A stretch of 25,879 bases of DNA from Berkiella sp964606325 (GTDB lineage Bacteria; Pseudomonadota; Gammaproteobacteria; Berkiellales; Berkiellaceae): NCBI GenBank assembly GCA_964606325.1, contig CAZSGE010000037.1, positions 1 through 25,879 of the forward strand, read 5' to 3'. Below, piece by piece: positions 1 to 7,717 of the stretch. The notes beneath the pieces were generated by a model that did no database searches, was not told where the DNA came from, and saw only the letters and a program-made list of their open reading frames with translations. Within the stretch, counting starts at the first letter, position 1, and every line of letters begins with the position of its first letter. The translations under genes and the position numbers were made by a program.

Positions 1-191
1 TGATTGCCCATCAAACTTTTGTTACAGTTGGCGAAGCGCGTGGTGATCAAACAACGGTGCTTAGCGGTATTAAACCCGGCGATATCGTTGTCACCAGCGG
101 ACAGCTAAAACTCAAAAATGGCAGTCATGTTGTTATTAATAATAACGTAGTACCAACCAACAATCCTGCACCAAATGTCGTCAATGAATAG
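1..191 (+). CDS. RND efflux membrane-fusion (periplasmic adaptor) protein, C-terminal fragment
   Basis: Only the last 63 codons are present, read in the frame starting at position 3 and ending at TAG 189-191. The visible residues (TVGEARGDQTTVLSGIKPGD, then IVVTSGQLKLKNG) are the typical C-terminal membrane-proximal region of HlyD/AcrA-type adaptors, with the 'GLKpGd.VVt.G..kl..G' pattern. The family links an inner-membrane RND pump to an outer-membrane channel. The RND permease starts 11 nt downstream, so the two form one operon, which supports the call. The asparagine- and proline-rich tail after the fold is not diagnostic. The true start and the rest of the protein lie outside the window. 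Confidence 0.85.
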   Translation, partial: IAHQTFVTVGEARGDQTTVLSGIKPGDIVVTSGQLKLKNGSHVVINNNVVPTNNPAPNVVNE

Positions 192-202
192 AGGTTAGCT
201 AA

Positions 203-3200
203 ATGCATTTTACCGATCTCTTTATTCGTCGCCCTGTTTTAGCCACAGTGGTTAGTTTAATGATCTTAGTGCTTGGCCTTCGTGCGATGGGCTTGTTACC
301 TATACGGCAATTCCCCTTTACGCAAAACGCTGTGATAACGGTCACTACGGTATACACAGGCGCTGATCCAGCTTTAATTGCCGGATTTATCACTACCCCA
401 CTTGAAAACTCAATTGCCCAAGCTGACGGTATAGATTATCTTACTTCAACCAGCACATTAGGTACCAGCACGATTTCAGCCAATCTTAAATTAAACTACG
501 AACCTGATAAAGCCATGACCGAAATCAATACCAAAGTGAATGCGGTATTGAATCTATTACCCAAAGAAGCACAGGTTCCCACCTTATCAGTGTCTATTGG
601 CCAAACAATTGATGCGATGTATATCGGTTTTAACAGTAAAGAACTAGAAAGTAACAAAATTACTGATTACTTAGTACGCGTTGTACAACCCAAGTTGCAA
701 GCTATTGATGGCGTTCAAAATGCAGAAATTTTAGGGCAACGTAACTTTGCTATGCGTGCTTGGCTTAACCCCGATAAAATGTCAGCGTTTAATGTCACCG
801 GTGCTGATGTGGCTAATGCTTTAGCAAAAAATGACTTTATTTCAGCAGCAGGCCGTACTGATGGCCAAATGGTCACAGTAAATCTTATCGCCGACACAGG
901 ATTACACACTGTAGATGAATTTAAAAAGCTTATCATTAAATCAAAAAATGGCGCAATTGTACGTCTTGAAGATGTTGGCACCGTGTCGCTGGGATCAGAA
1001 AATTACGATACGGCCGTTGGTTTTGATGGCCAACAAGCTGTATATATTGGTATTCAAGTTGCACCTGCAGCCAATTTGCTCACAGTAATCGATAGCGTAC
1101 GCAAAGCTTTTCCCGAAATTCAACAACAGCTTCCTGAAGGATTAAATGGACAAATAGTCTATGACTCTACCAAATTCGTTAACAGCTCGATTAATGAAGT
1201 GGTTCGCTCACTGTTAGAAGCTATTTTAATAGTAACCGTAGTGATTTTTATATTCCTTGGATCAGTGCGCTCTGTGTTAATTCCCGTCATTGCCATACCA
1301 CTGTCACTAATAGGTACTTTTTTCATCATGTTAGTGCTGGGCTACTCGATTAACCTCCTCACTTTGTTAGCCTTAGTGTTAGCGATCGGATTGGTGGTAG
1401 ATGACGCTATTATCGTCGTTGAAAATGTGTTCCGACATATGGAAGAAGGCGTTTCCAGATTACAAGCAGCCGTAATGGGAGCCAGAGAATTGGCCAACCC
1501 AATTATTGCGATATCAGTGGTGCTAATAGCCGTTTATGTACCGATTGGTTTCATGGGCGGTTTAACTGGCGCCTTGTTTACAGAATTTGCTTTTACATTA
1601 GCTGGTGCGGTAGGAATTTCAGCAGTCGTTGCGCTCACACTCTCACCAATGATGTGTTCCAAATTTTTAAAGCTAAACACCCATGGCAACGGTGGCTTTA
1701 TGGAATACATCAACAAAAAATTTGCCAAGCTCGAAGAACGATATGAACACACTTTGCATGGTTCTTTGAATTATCTGCCTGTCACGGCAGTTTTCGCGGC
1801 CATTATCTTATTTAGTAATTATTATCTATATGATACCTCTAAAAAAGAACTCGCCCCTCAAGAAGACCAAGGGNNNNNNNNNNAGGGATTATTATTTCTC
1901 AAATCACAACAGCACCCAATGCAAGCCTTGGTCAAACTCAATTATTCTCAAGACAAATTTATGAAGCATTTGCAAAGTTTCCTGAAACCGACCATGTGTT
2001 TCAATTAGATGGTGTTTCAGGACTCAATTCAGGTATCGCCGGAATGGTGCTCACACCTTGGGATGACCGCAAAAAAACAGCCGATCAATTACAACCGATA
2101 GTACAAAATCAATTAAATGAAATTGCTGGTGCTAGAATTGCCGTATTCCAACCAGCGCCTTTACCTGGCAGCAGCGGATTACCTGTGCAATTTGTTATCC
2201 AAACCACAGAAGACTACAACAGATTAAATGATGTCACTCAAGCCATGATGGATAAAATTACCGCCAGTGGTATGTTTATCTATGTTGATACTGATCTTAA
2301 AATAGACAAGGCGCAAACCTCAATTGATTTAAATCGCGATAAAACAGCAGAGCTTGGTTTAACAATGCAAGATGTCGGTAATGTGCTTTCCTCTAACCTA
2401 AGTCAAAACTATGTTAACTTTTTTAGTATGGCAGGACGCTCTTATAAAGTGATTCCCCAAGTAGTGAGAAATGATCGTTTAAATGATGATCAATTATTAG
2501 ATTACTATATCACCGCTGCCAATGGCACCTCCGTCCCTTTATCAACCATTGCCACCTTAAAAACAACGGTTGTTCCAGAATCGGTGAATCATTTTCAGCA
2601 GCTCAACTCTGCGACCATCATGGGCGTCCCCTTCCCTGGCGTTACCATGGGTCAGGTGTTGGATTATTTAACCAATTTAAGCAATGAAATGCTCCCTGGT
2701 GGCTACACCATGGATACCGCTGGCCAATCAAGACAATATATGCAAGAAAGTAGCGCATTGGTTGTAACCTTCTTCTTTGCATTAATTATCATTTTCTTAA
2801 CGCTCGCTGCCTTGTTCGAAAGTTTTCGCGATCCTTTAATCGTGCTTATCAGTGTTCCGATGTCGATCTGTGGTGCCATGATATTTATCAGCCTAGGCGT
2901 CGGAGGTGCGAGCTTAAATATCTATACCGAAGTTGGTTTGGTAACCCTCATTGGTTTGATTAGTAAGCATGGTATTTTGATTGTACAGTTTGCTAATGAC
3001 TTACAAGAAGAAGGCATGAGCAAGCGCAAAGCGATTGAACGCGCATCTACTATTCGTCTACGTCCCATCTTGATGACAACCGCCTCCATGGTGCTTGGGG
3101 TATTGCCGCTAATTACGGCCTCCGGCGCAGGCGCCGTGAGTCGTTATAGTATTGGTTTAGTGGTGGCCACAGGTATTGCGATTGGCACTATCTTTACCTT

Positions 3201-3300
3201 GTTTGTGGTGCCAGGCATGTATTTGATGCTGGCAGATGACTTGAGCAAGAAGAAGAAAGATCAAGAAGAGCATTTGGCAAGCCCTGTTGTCGAGTTATAA
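203..3300 (+). CDS. RND multidrug efflux permease (HAE-1/AcrB type), interrupted only by an assembly gap
   Basis: Inner-membrane proton-driven drug exporter of the AcrB/MexB superfamily, working with the adaptor encoded just upstream. The start ATG follows GAGG about 9 nt upstream. The first half reads in frame from 203 to 1873 and holds TM1 (FIRRPVLATVVSLMILVLGL) and the TM4 proton-relay motif GLVVDDAIIVVEN, with Asp400 and Asp401. Ten Ns at 1874-1883 then throw the frame. The second half reads from 1885 to 3300 and contains the TM10 Lys in LISKHGILIVQF, about residue 917 of a joined protein. Joining the halves across the gap gives about 1027 residues, the normal size for the family. The apparent ORF starting with GTG at 1996 is not a separate gene: its frame runs back to the gap as GIIISQITTAPNAS. 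No TolC-like gene lies alongside. The substrate cannot be told. Confidence 0.93.
1874..1883. other. Assembly gap (10 N) inside the RND permease gene
   Basis: Ten ambiguous bases separate two contig ends. The left end finishes in ...gaccaaggg and the right end begins agggattatt. The ends share 'aggg', and merging on that overlap restores one continuous frame reading EDQG-IIISQ, which is what this family has at this position. The gap therefore probably hides no missing sequence. Confidence 0.8.
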
Positions 3301-3329
3301 TCAATCGATAAAGAAATGAAACTACTGTA

Positions 3330-3352
3330 GGGGCAGACCTTGTGTCTGCCCT
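3330..3352 (+). repeat. Strong intergenic hairpin between RND gene and deformylase (possible terminator or dispersed palindromic repeat)
   Basis: GGGCAGAC at 3331-3338 pairs perfectly with GTCTGCCC at 3344-3351 around a 5-nt loop (CTTGT), and a G-T pair can extend the stem. Downstream is only TCTTAGTT, so the T-tract of an intrinsic terminator is weak. The stem lies 30 nt after the permease stop and 23 nt before the deformylase start. It could end the efflux transcript or protect its 3' end. Its form (GTAGGGGC...GCCC) recalls dispersed palindromes found between genes in many bacteria, but copy number cannot be judged here. Confidence 0.6.
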
Positions 3353-3374
3353 CTTAGTTATAAGGCATTCGAAA

Positions 3375-3911
3375 ATGACCATTAAAAACATCGTTCTGGC
3401 TGGCACCCCACAATTGCGTCATATCACAAAACCTGTCCCATCAGAAATGTTTGGCACCAATGAATTAAATAATATGGTGGAAACGATGTTCGCCACCATG
3501 AAAGCCAATAAAGGCGTCGGTTTAGCAGCATCCCAAATTGGATTAGAATATCGCGTACTGACTTTTGGGTTTGATACCAACCATCCCCGCTATCCTGATC
3601 AAGAACCTGTACCCTTCACCTTGATGGTTAATCCTGAAATTCTATCCAAAAGCCAAAATATGATTTATTTGTATGAGGGCTGTTTAAGCTTGCCTGAAGT
3701 ACGCGGCTTAGTACCACGTTTCGAATGGATAGAAGTCAAAGCCTATGATGAAAAAGGTTATGCGTTTCAACAGCGTTATGAAGGTTTTACCGCTAGAATT
3801 ATCCAACACGAAATCGATCACTTAGACGGTAAATTGTATCCAGAAAGAATGGATAATATGAGGACACTTGGGATCACAGCCGCTCTGAGAGAAGCGGGTG
3901 TGATCCGGTAA
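3375..3911 (+). CDS. def: Peptide deformylase
   Basis: Removes the formyl group from the N-terminal methionine of new proteins in the cytoplasm, using a bound divalent metal. All three family motifs are present: GVGLAASQ at residues 47-54, EGCLS at 101-105 with metal ligand Cys103, and QHEIDHLDG with HExxH at 145-149. The 178-residue length is normal. The ATG at 3375 is preceded by AAGG about 10 nt upstream. An in-frame GTG at 3342 would add 11 residues but sits inside the hairpin stem, so it was rejected. The gene converges with the next minus-strand gene, leaving only 4 nt between stop codons. It is not adjacent to fmt, so it may be a second deformylase paralogue of the kind some gammaproteobacteria carry; this last point is inference. 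Confidence 0.95.
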   Translation: MTIKNIVLAGTPQLRHITKPVPSEMFGTNELNNMVETMFATMKANKGVGLAASQIGLEYRVLTFGFDTNHPRYPDQEPVPFTLMVNPEILSKSQNMIYLYEGCLSLPEVRGLVPRFEWIEVKAYDEKGYAFQQRYEGFTARIIQHEIDHLDGKLYPERMDNMRTLGITAALREAGVIR

Positions 3912-3915
3912 AAAC

Positions 3916-4563
3916 TTACTGCCTTGGTGAATTGCTTCTTTGATCCAAAGTGCTTGGTCCCACAGCGGCATCCCCCATTTCTGGGCCTTGGACCGCCATC
4001 GGTGGATTGTCTTCTTCAAACAACATATTAAATGCTGGCGCCACATAAGAAGTTAAAAAAGTTCTGCCACTTGTCAATGCTGTGCGCAAACTATTACTTG
4101 CAGCAGTTCTGACTTCAGCCAAATCAGTCCTCGCACTGATGAGTAACTCAGAAAACGCCGTCTTGAGATCATCGACGTCACGCTCTGCAGATGAAACTTG
4201 TAGTGGCCTTTGTCTTTCGATTGGCCAAGTAATAAAATCTTTTAGTATTGCAAGATCATTCACCGCATATCGTGGAAAGTTAATATCAATTTTAGTAAAG
4301 GCAGGATTCTCGCCAATCATTTTTAAAATCATCAAAATATGATCAACACTTAAGTCTGCCTTAGAACTTAATTTAATGCTGGATCTATTAGTTGATTTTA
4401 AAAACATCTCAAGAATTTTGGCTTCTGATTCTGTCAGCGGGGCTAAATCAAAAAGCGTATCTTCTGCCACCATTTGCGCAGCGGGTGTTTTTGGATTTAG
4501 GTACCGTATCAGCGTCTGAAATGACTCACTAAACACATTTTGAGTTGCGCCATCCATGGACAT
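3916..4563 (-). CDS. Uncharacterised 215-residue protein, last gene of the cyd operon
   Basis: No family recognised. The ATG at 4563 follows AGGGG about 8 nt upstream, and the gene starts only 10 nt after the cydX stop, so it is almost certainly co-transcribed with cytochrome bd. The protein has no signal peptide and no membrane segment, so it is probably soluble. Residues about 70-105 (ILMILKMIGENPAFTKIDIN and following) look like one degenerate ribonuclease-inhibitor-type leucine-rich repeat. Residues about 128-165 are predicted by eye to be a long charged helix, possibly a coiled coil. The last 30 residues are rich in Pro, Ser, Asp and Gly and probably disordered. It occupies the place where E. 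coli has ybgE but does not resemble YbgE, which is a small membrane protein. An operon partner of the oxidase or an unrelated passenger are both possible. Confidence 0.8.
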   Translation of the reverse strand: MSMDGATQNVFSESFQTLIRYLNPKTPAAQMVAEDTLFDLAPLTESEAKILEMFLKSTNRSSIKLSSKADLSVDHILMILKMIGENPAFTKIDINFPRYAVNDLAILKDFITWPIERQRPLQVSSAERDVDDLKTAFSELLISARTDLAEVRTAASNSLRTALTSGRTFLTSYVAPAFNMLFEEDNPPMAVQGPEMGDAAVGPSTLDQRSNSPRQ

Positions 4564-4573
4564 GCTTTATCCC

Positions 4574-4678
4574 CTATTCGTCTTCTTCTAGTAAATGCTC
4601 ATGCTCTAACCATACCACATTGATAATGCCACAAGCACAAGCAAATAATACACCTAAGATCCAGGTAAAATACCACAT
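4574..4678 (-). CDS. cydX: Cytochrome bd oxidase small subunit CydX (34 aa)
   Basis: Thirty-four codons from ATG 4678 to TAG 4574-4576. The sequence begins MWYFTWILGVLFACACGIIN and ends in an acidic tail (LLEEDE). This matches the CydX/YbgT family: an N-terminal MWYF.WILG motif, a single transmembrane helix, then a short charged cytoplasmic end. CydX binds CydA and stabilises the haem centres of the bd oxidase. AGGAG lies 6-7 nt before the start and overlaps the end of cydB; only 8 nt separate the cydB stop from this start, so translation is probably coupled. The charged tail gives a length close to the 37 residues of the E. coli protein. Confidence 0.95.
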   Translation of the reverse strand: MWYFTWILGVLFACACGIINVVWLEHEHLLEEDE

Positions 4679-4686
4679 GCTAACTC

Positions 4687-5826
4687 CTAATAAGCCTCAG
4701 GCTTGTCTAAGGTGTTTGATACATTAAGTTTGCCGCTCATGACTCTAAACACCCAGTAGGTGTAAGACAGTACGATTGGCAAAAATACTATTGTCACCCA
4801 GAACATATATTGCAGGGTACGATGACTAGAAACCGCATCCCACAGTGTAATACTGTGATTGGGATTAATCGAAGACGGCAATATAAACGGAAATAAGGCA
4901 ATATTTGCTGTTATCAGTGCACAGGTGATGGTCAATGAACTCATCAGCACGCCCAAATTTGCCCAATTTTTTGCGGCGCTGATTGCCGCTATTAAAGCAT
5001 AAACAATCGCTAAAGCAGGAAACACCCACAACCAAGGCAAGCTATGATAGTTATTTAACCAAGCTTGTGGTGCAATTGAAACGGTTTTATTGGGCGGGTT
5101 TAAACCTTCTTGCAGATTGCCAATGGTATCAATTTGATACCCGTTAACGCCCCACATAAGCCAAATGCCGATTAACACAAACAAGGTGACAAAAGCCAAA
5201 GCGCAGATAATATTCACCCTGATTATTTTGTCTGTAAAATCTACGGTAAGTTTCTTTTGCAAATACAAGCCACCTTGCAATGTTAAAACTGCAACTGCGC
5301 ATAAGCCAAAAAGCACCGAAAATGGATTCAACAAAGCGAAGAAACTGCCTGTGTATTCAGATTGTAAAATTTCATTAAACTGAAAAGGTACGCCCAACAG
5401 AAGGTTGCCTAACCCTACCCCAAAGACTAAGGCTGGCACAAAACCACTAATGAACAATGACCAATCCCATAAACTGCGCCACGCTTTGCTTGGCAGTTTG
5501 CTGCGAAAATCAATTCCCGGCGGACGCAAAATCAAAGCAAGCAAAACAAGTAAAAGCGCAAAATACAATCCAGAAAAAGCAGTAGCATAGACAATCGGCC
5601 AAGCAGCAAAGGTAGCGCCGCCGGCGGTAACAAACCACACTTGGTTACCCTCCCAAGTAGGTCCTATGCTATTAATGATTAAACGTCTGTCCTCATCTGT
5701 CCTACCAAGGATGGGTAATAAAATACTTACCCCAAAATCTCGGCCACCTAAAATAAAAAATATCACAAATAAGGCAGCGATAAAGATCCACCAAATTACC
5801 TTGAGTGTCGCATAATCTAATAGCAT
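4687..5826 (-). CDS. cydB: Cytochrome bd ubiquinol oxidase subunit II
   Basis: Second large subunit of the bd-type quinol oxidase in the inner membrane, which reduces oxygen to water with electrons from ubiquinol without pumping protons. Length is 379 residues, as in E. coli. The N-terminal region carries the family pattern LGGRDFGVSILLP (about 26-38) and the conserved GPTWEGNQVW at 55-64. Several hydrophobic helices follow through the whole length. The ATG at 5826 shares one base with the cydA stop (TGATG), a standard sign of coupled translation. cydX follows after 8 nt. No frameshift or missing part was seen. Confidence 0.97.
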   Translation of the reverse strand: MLLDYATLKVIWWIFIAALFVIFFILGGRDFGVSILLPILGRTDEDRRLIINSIGPTWEGNQVWFVTAGGATFAAWPIVYATAFSGLYFALLLVLLALILRPPGIDFRSKLPSKAWRSLWDWSLFISGFVPALVFGVGLGNLLLGVPFQFNEILQSEYTGSFFALLNPFSVLFGLCAVAVLTLQGGLYLQKKLTVDFTDKIIRVNIICALAFVTLFVLIGIWLMWGVNGYQIDTIGNLQEGLNPPNKTVSIAPQAWLNNYHSLPWLWVFPALAIVYALIAAISAAKNWANLGVLMSSLTITCALITANIALFPFILPSSINPNHSITLWDAVSSHRTLQYMFWVTIVFLPIVLSYTYWVFRVMSGKLNVSNTLDKPEAY

Positions 5827-7388
5827 CAGACCCCCTTGGAATTTTCAAAATAATAACGTTTTGTGCCAAGTGTGCTTGGCCCTTTGCGCGCATATTTCAC
5901 AATCAAATAAAAATCGGCAATAAAAAGTAAAGTGTAAAACACCACGAAACCAATCAAACTGGTGAGCACTTGCCCTGTGGAAACGCTAGAGACGCCCATG
6001 TACGTGGGTAAAATCTCACCTATTGCCCAAGGTTGACGTCCATATTCGGCTACAATCCAACCACACTCTGCTGCAATCCATGGTAAAGGAAGACTAAAAA
6101 GTGCAAAGCGCAGCAGCCACTTTCTCTGTTGCAACTTACCTTTAATGTTGTAGTAAAAGGCCGCAATAAATAGAAATAGCATTAAAAAACCCGAAGCAAC
6201 CATAAGTCTAAAGGACCAAAACAAAGGCGCCACTCGTGGTAAGCCTTGTTCCGCAGCTATATGGATATCCTGATCCGTGGCTTTGGTGACATCAGGCACA
6301 TAACGTTTAACCAACAAGGCATAGCCTAAATAATCTTTAACTTCATCAAACTCATCTTTTAAGGCCTCTTTTTTCTCAGGATTCTTTTTCATTTCCTCAA
6401 GGAGGACATGCGCCTTAATACCTAATCGAATTTTATCTTCATGCTCTTTAACTAAATCATTTAAACCAATAACAGGTTCCGTCAATGATCGCGTTGCGAT
6501 AATACCCAATAGATAAGGTATTTCTACCGCATATTCCATGCGTCTTTCTTTATCATTAGGGATCCCAAAGAGCGTAAAAGAAGCTGGCGCGGGTTTCGTT
6601 TCCCACTCACCTTCAATTGCAGCTAACTTGGTTTTCTGCACTTCGCCAACGGTATACCCACTCTCATCGCCGAGAATGATGACGGAAAAAATAGAGGCAA
6701 GACCAAAACCCGCTGCTACCGCAAATGAACGTCTCGCAAATTGCACATCTCGCCCTCTTAGCAAATAGTAGGCACTGATTGCTAGAACAAATATGGCACC
6801 TGTGACATAACCCGATGCAACGGTATGCACGAACTTTACTTGCGCCACTGGGTTAAAAAATATCTCAGAAAAGCTATTTAATTCCATTCGCATCGTGTCG
6901 TAATTAAACTCAGCGCCAATGGGGTACTGCATCCAGCCATTCGCAATCAAAATCCATAAGGCAGATAAGTTAGCGCCTATCGCAGTTAACCAGGTAACTG
7001 CCAGATGCTTACCTTTGCTTAATCTATCCCAACCAAAGAAGAACAAGCCGATCAAGGTTGATTCCAAAAAGAAAGCCATAAAGCCTTCGATGGCTAAGGG
7101 CACACCAAAAATATCCCCTACGAAGTAAGAGTAATAAGCCCAGTTAGTACCGAACTGGAACTCCATGGTGATACCAGTAGCCACCCCCATGGCAAAGTTA
7201 ATACCAAATAATTTACCCCAAAACCGGGTCATGTCTTTGTAAATTTCATTTCCGGTTAATACATACACCGATTCCATAATGGCAAGGATAAACCCCAGCC
7301 CCAAGGTTAAGGGGACAAACAAAAAGTGATATAGCGCCGTCAGCGCAAATTGTAGACGAGAGAGTTCAACAACGGTTTCATTGACCAT
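5826..7388 (-). CDS. cydA: Cytochrome bd ubiquinol oxidase subunit I
   Basis: Haem-bearing, quinol-oxidising subunit. Of 520 residues, close to E. coli CydA. Expected haem ligands are visible: His21 (ALYHFLFVPLTLGL, haem b595), His188 (VKFVHTVASGY, b558) and Met396 (FWSFRLMVASG, b558). The Q-loop has KLAAIEGEWET (about 254-264) and is of the long E. coli type, containing an inserted Lys/Glu-rich helical stretch at about 315-360. GRQPWAIGEILPT near 450-462 is also conserved. GGAGA lies about 8 nt before the ATG. The start overlaps the cydP reading frame by 11 nt. The presence of CydX and the long Q-loop point to a bd-I type enzyme rather than the cyanide-insensitive CIO type. Confidence 0.97.
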   Translation of the reverse strand: MVNETVVELSRLQFALTALYHFLFVPLTLGLGFILAIMESVYVLTGNEIYKDMTRFWGKLFGINFAMGVATGITMEFQFGTNWAYYSYFVGDIFGVPLAIEGFMAFFLESTLIGLFFFGWDRLSKGKHLAVTWLTAIGANLSALWILIANGWMQYPIGAEFNYDTMRMELNSFSEIFFNPVAQVKFVHTVASGYVTGAIFVLAISAYYLLRGRDVQFARRSFAVAAGFGLASIFSVIILGDESGYTVGEVQKTKLAAIEGEWETKPAPASFTLFGIPNDKERRMEYAVEIPYLLGIIATRSLTEPVIGLNDLVKEHEDKIRLGIKAHVLLEEMKKNPEKKEALKDEFDEVKDYLGYALLVKRYVPDVTKATDQDIHIAAEQGLPRVAPLFWSFRLMVASGFLMLFLFIAAFYYNIKGKLQQRKWLLRFALFSLPLPWIAAECGWIVAEYGRQPWAIGEILPTYMGVSSVSTGQVLTSLIGFVVFYTLLFIADFYLIVKYARKGPSTLGTKRYYFENSKGV

Positions 7389-7548
7389 TCAATTTCTCCA
7401 GAGAAGAAGTATAGCGGGAAGCAATTCCAGCTTGGCGTTCACTTTTAGATAATGGCGAACTAAAGCAAAGCTTCCACAAACAAATAAGGAATAGAATTTT
7501 AATAAGAAGGACTAAGCTAATCTTACGAGCCAGTGGGTTTTTTATCAT
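7378..7548 (-). CDS. cydP: Cytochrome bd oxidase accessory small membrane protein, CydP-like (56 aa)
   Basis: A 56-codon frame from ATG 7548 to TGA 7378-7380, overlapping the start of cydA by 11 nt. It begins MIKNPLARKISLVLLIKILF and continues LICLWKLCF: a short basic N-terminus, one transmembrane helix containing LVLLIKI..., then a short polar tail. This pattern (R-x-[LIV]...LLIK..L...LW..F) is the one I associate with the small protein annotated as CydP, found upstream of cydAB in several gammaproteobacteria. The overlap with cydA indicates coupled translation. An extended -10 element lies about 26 nt upstream. The ribosome site (GTGGTGAA next to the ATG) is weak. Assignment rests on pattern recall, but position, size and topology agree. 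Confidence 0.75.
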   Translation of the reverse strand: MIKNPLARKISLVLLIKILFLICLWKLCFSSPLSKSERQAGIASRYTSSLEKLNGQ

Positions 7549-7573
7549 TTCACCACATCATCGAACTGTAAGT

Positions 7574-7582
7574 ATACTAACA
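7574..7582 (-). promoter_or_regulatory. Candidate extended -10 promoter for the cydPABX operon
   Basis: On the minus strand the bases read TGT-TAGTAT, a TGn extension followed by a -10-like hexamer at 7574-7579. Transcription would start near 7567, about 20 nt before the cydP ATG. No good -35 hexamer is present at the usual distance, which fits an extended -10 or an activator-dependent promoter. Confidence 0.4.
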
Positions 7583-7668
7583 CACTATTTAACTAAATTT
7601 TAAAGCGAGTTCAGTGTGAACTAAATTACTTTAAACGTCTACGGTGTGAAGATAAATTTGATAATCAA

Positions 7669-7682
7669 TTGATATAGATCAA
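7669..7682. promoter_or_regulatory. Perfect FNR/ANR-type binding site upstream of the cyd operon
   Basis: TTGATATAGATCAA matches the FNR/ANR consensus TTGAT-N4-ATCAA at every fixed position. Immediately to its left lies a related palindrome, TTGAT-A-ATCAA (7658-7668), with a one-base spacer. The box is 121 nt upstream of the cydP ATG and 35 nt downstream of the nhaA stop, so it most plausibly serves the cyd operon, which is oxygen-controlled in many proteobacteria. Its centre is about 108 nt from the best candidate start site, farther than standard activating positions, so there may be another promoter nearer the box, or it may repress. Confidence 0.7.
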
Positions 7683-7717
7683 TTTTGGTAGGGCTTGAAA
7701 CAGAGTGTTACATAAAT

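Noticed and set aside
1996..3300. A separate 434-residue protein starting with GTG at 1996
   Set aside because: The same frame is open back to the N-run and encodes the expected RND sequence before it, so this is the second half of the permease.
4082..4342. Plus-strand ORF opposite the cyd-linked unknown gene
   Set aside because: It is antisense to a gene with a good ribosome site and operon position, and its protein looks like a reading-frame shadow.
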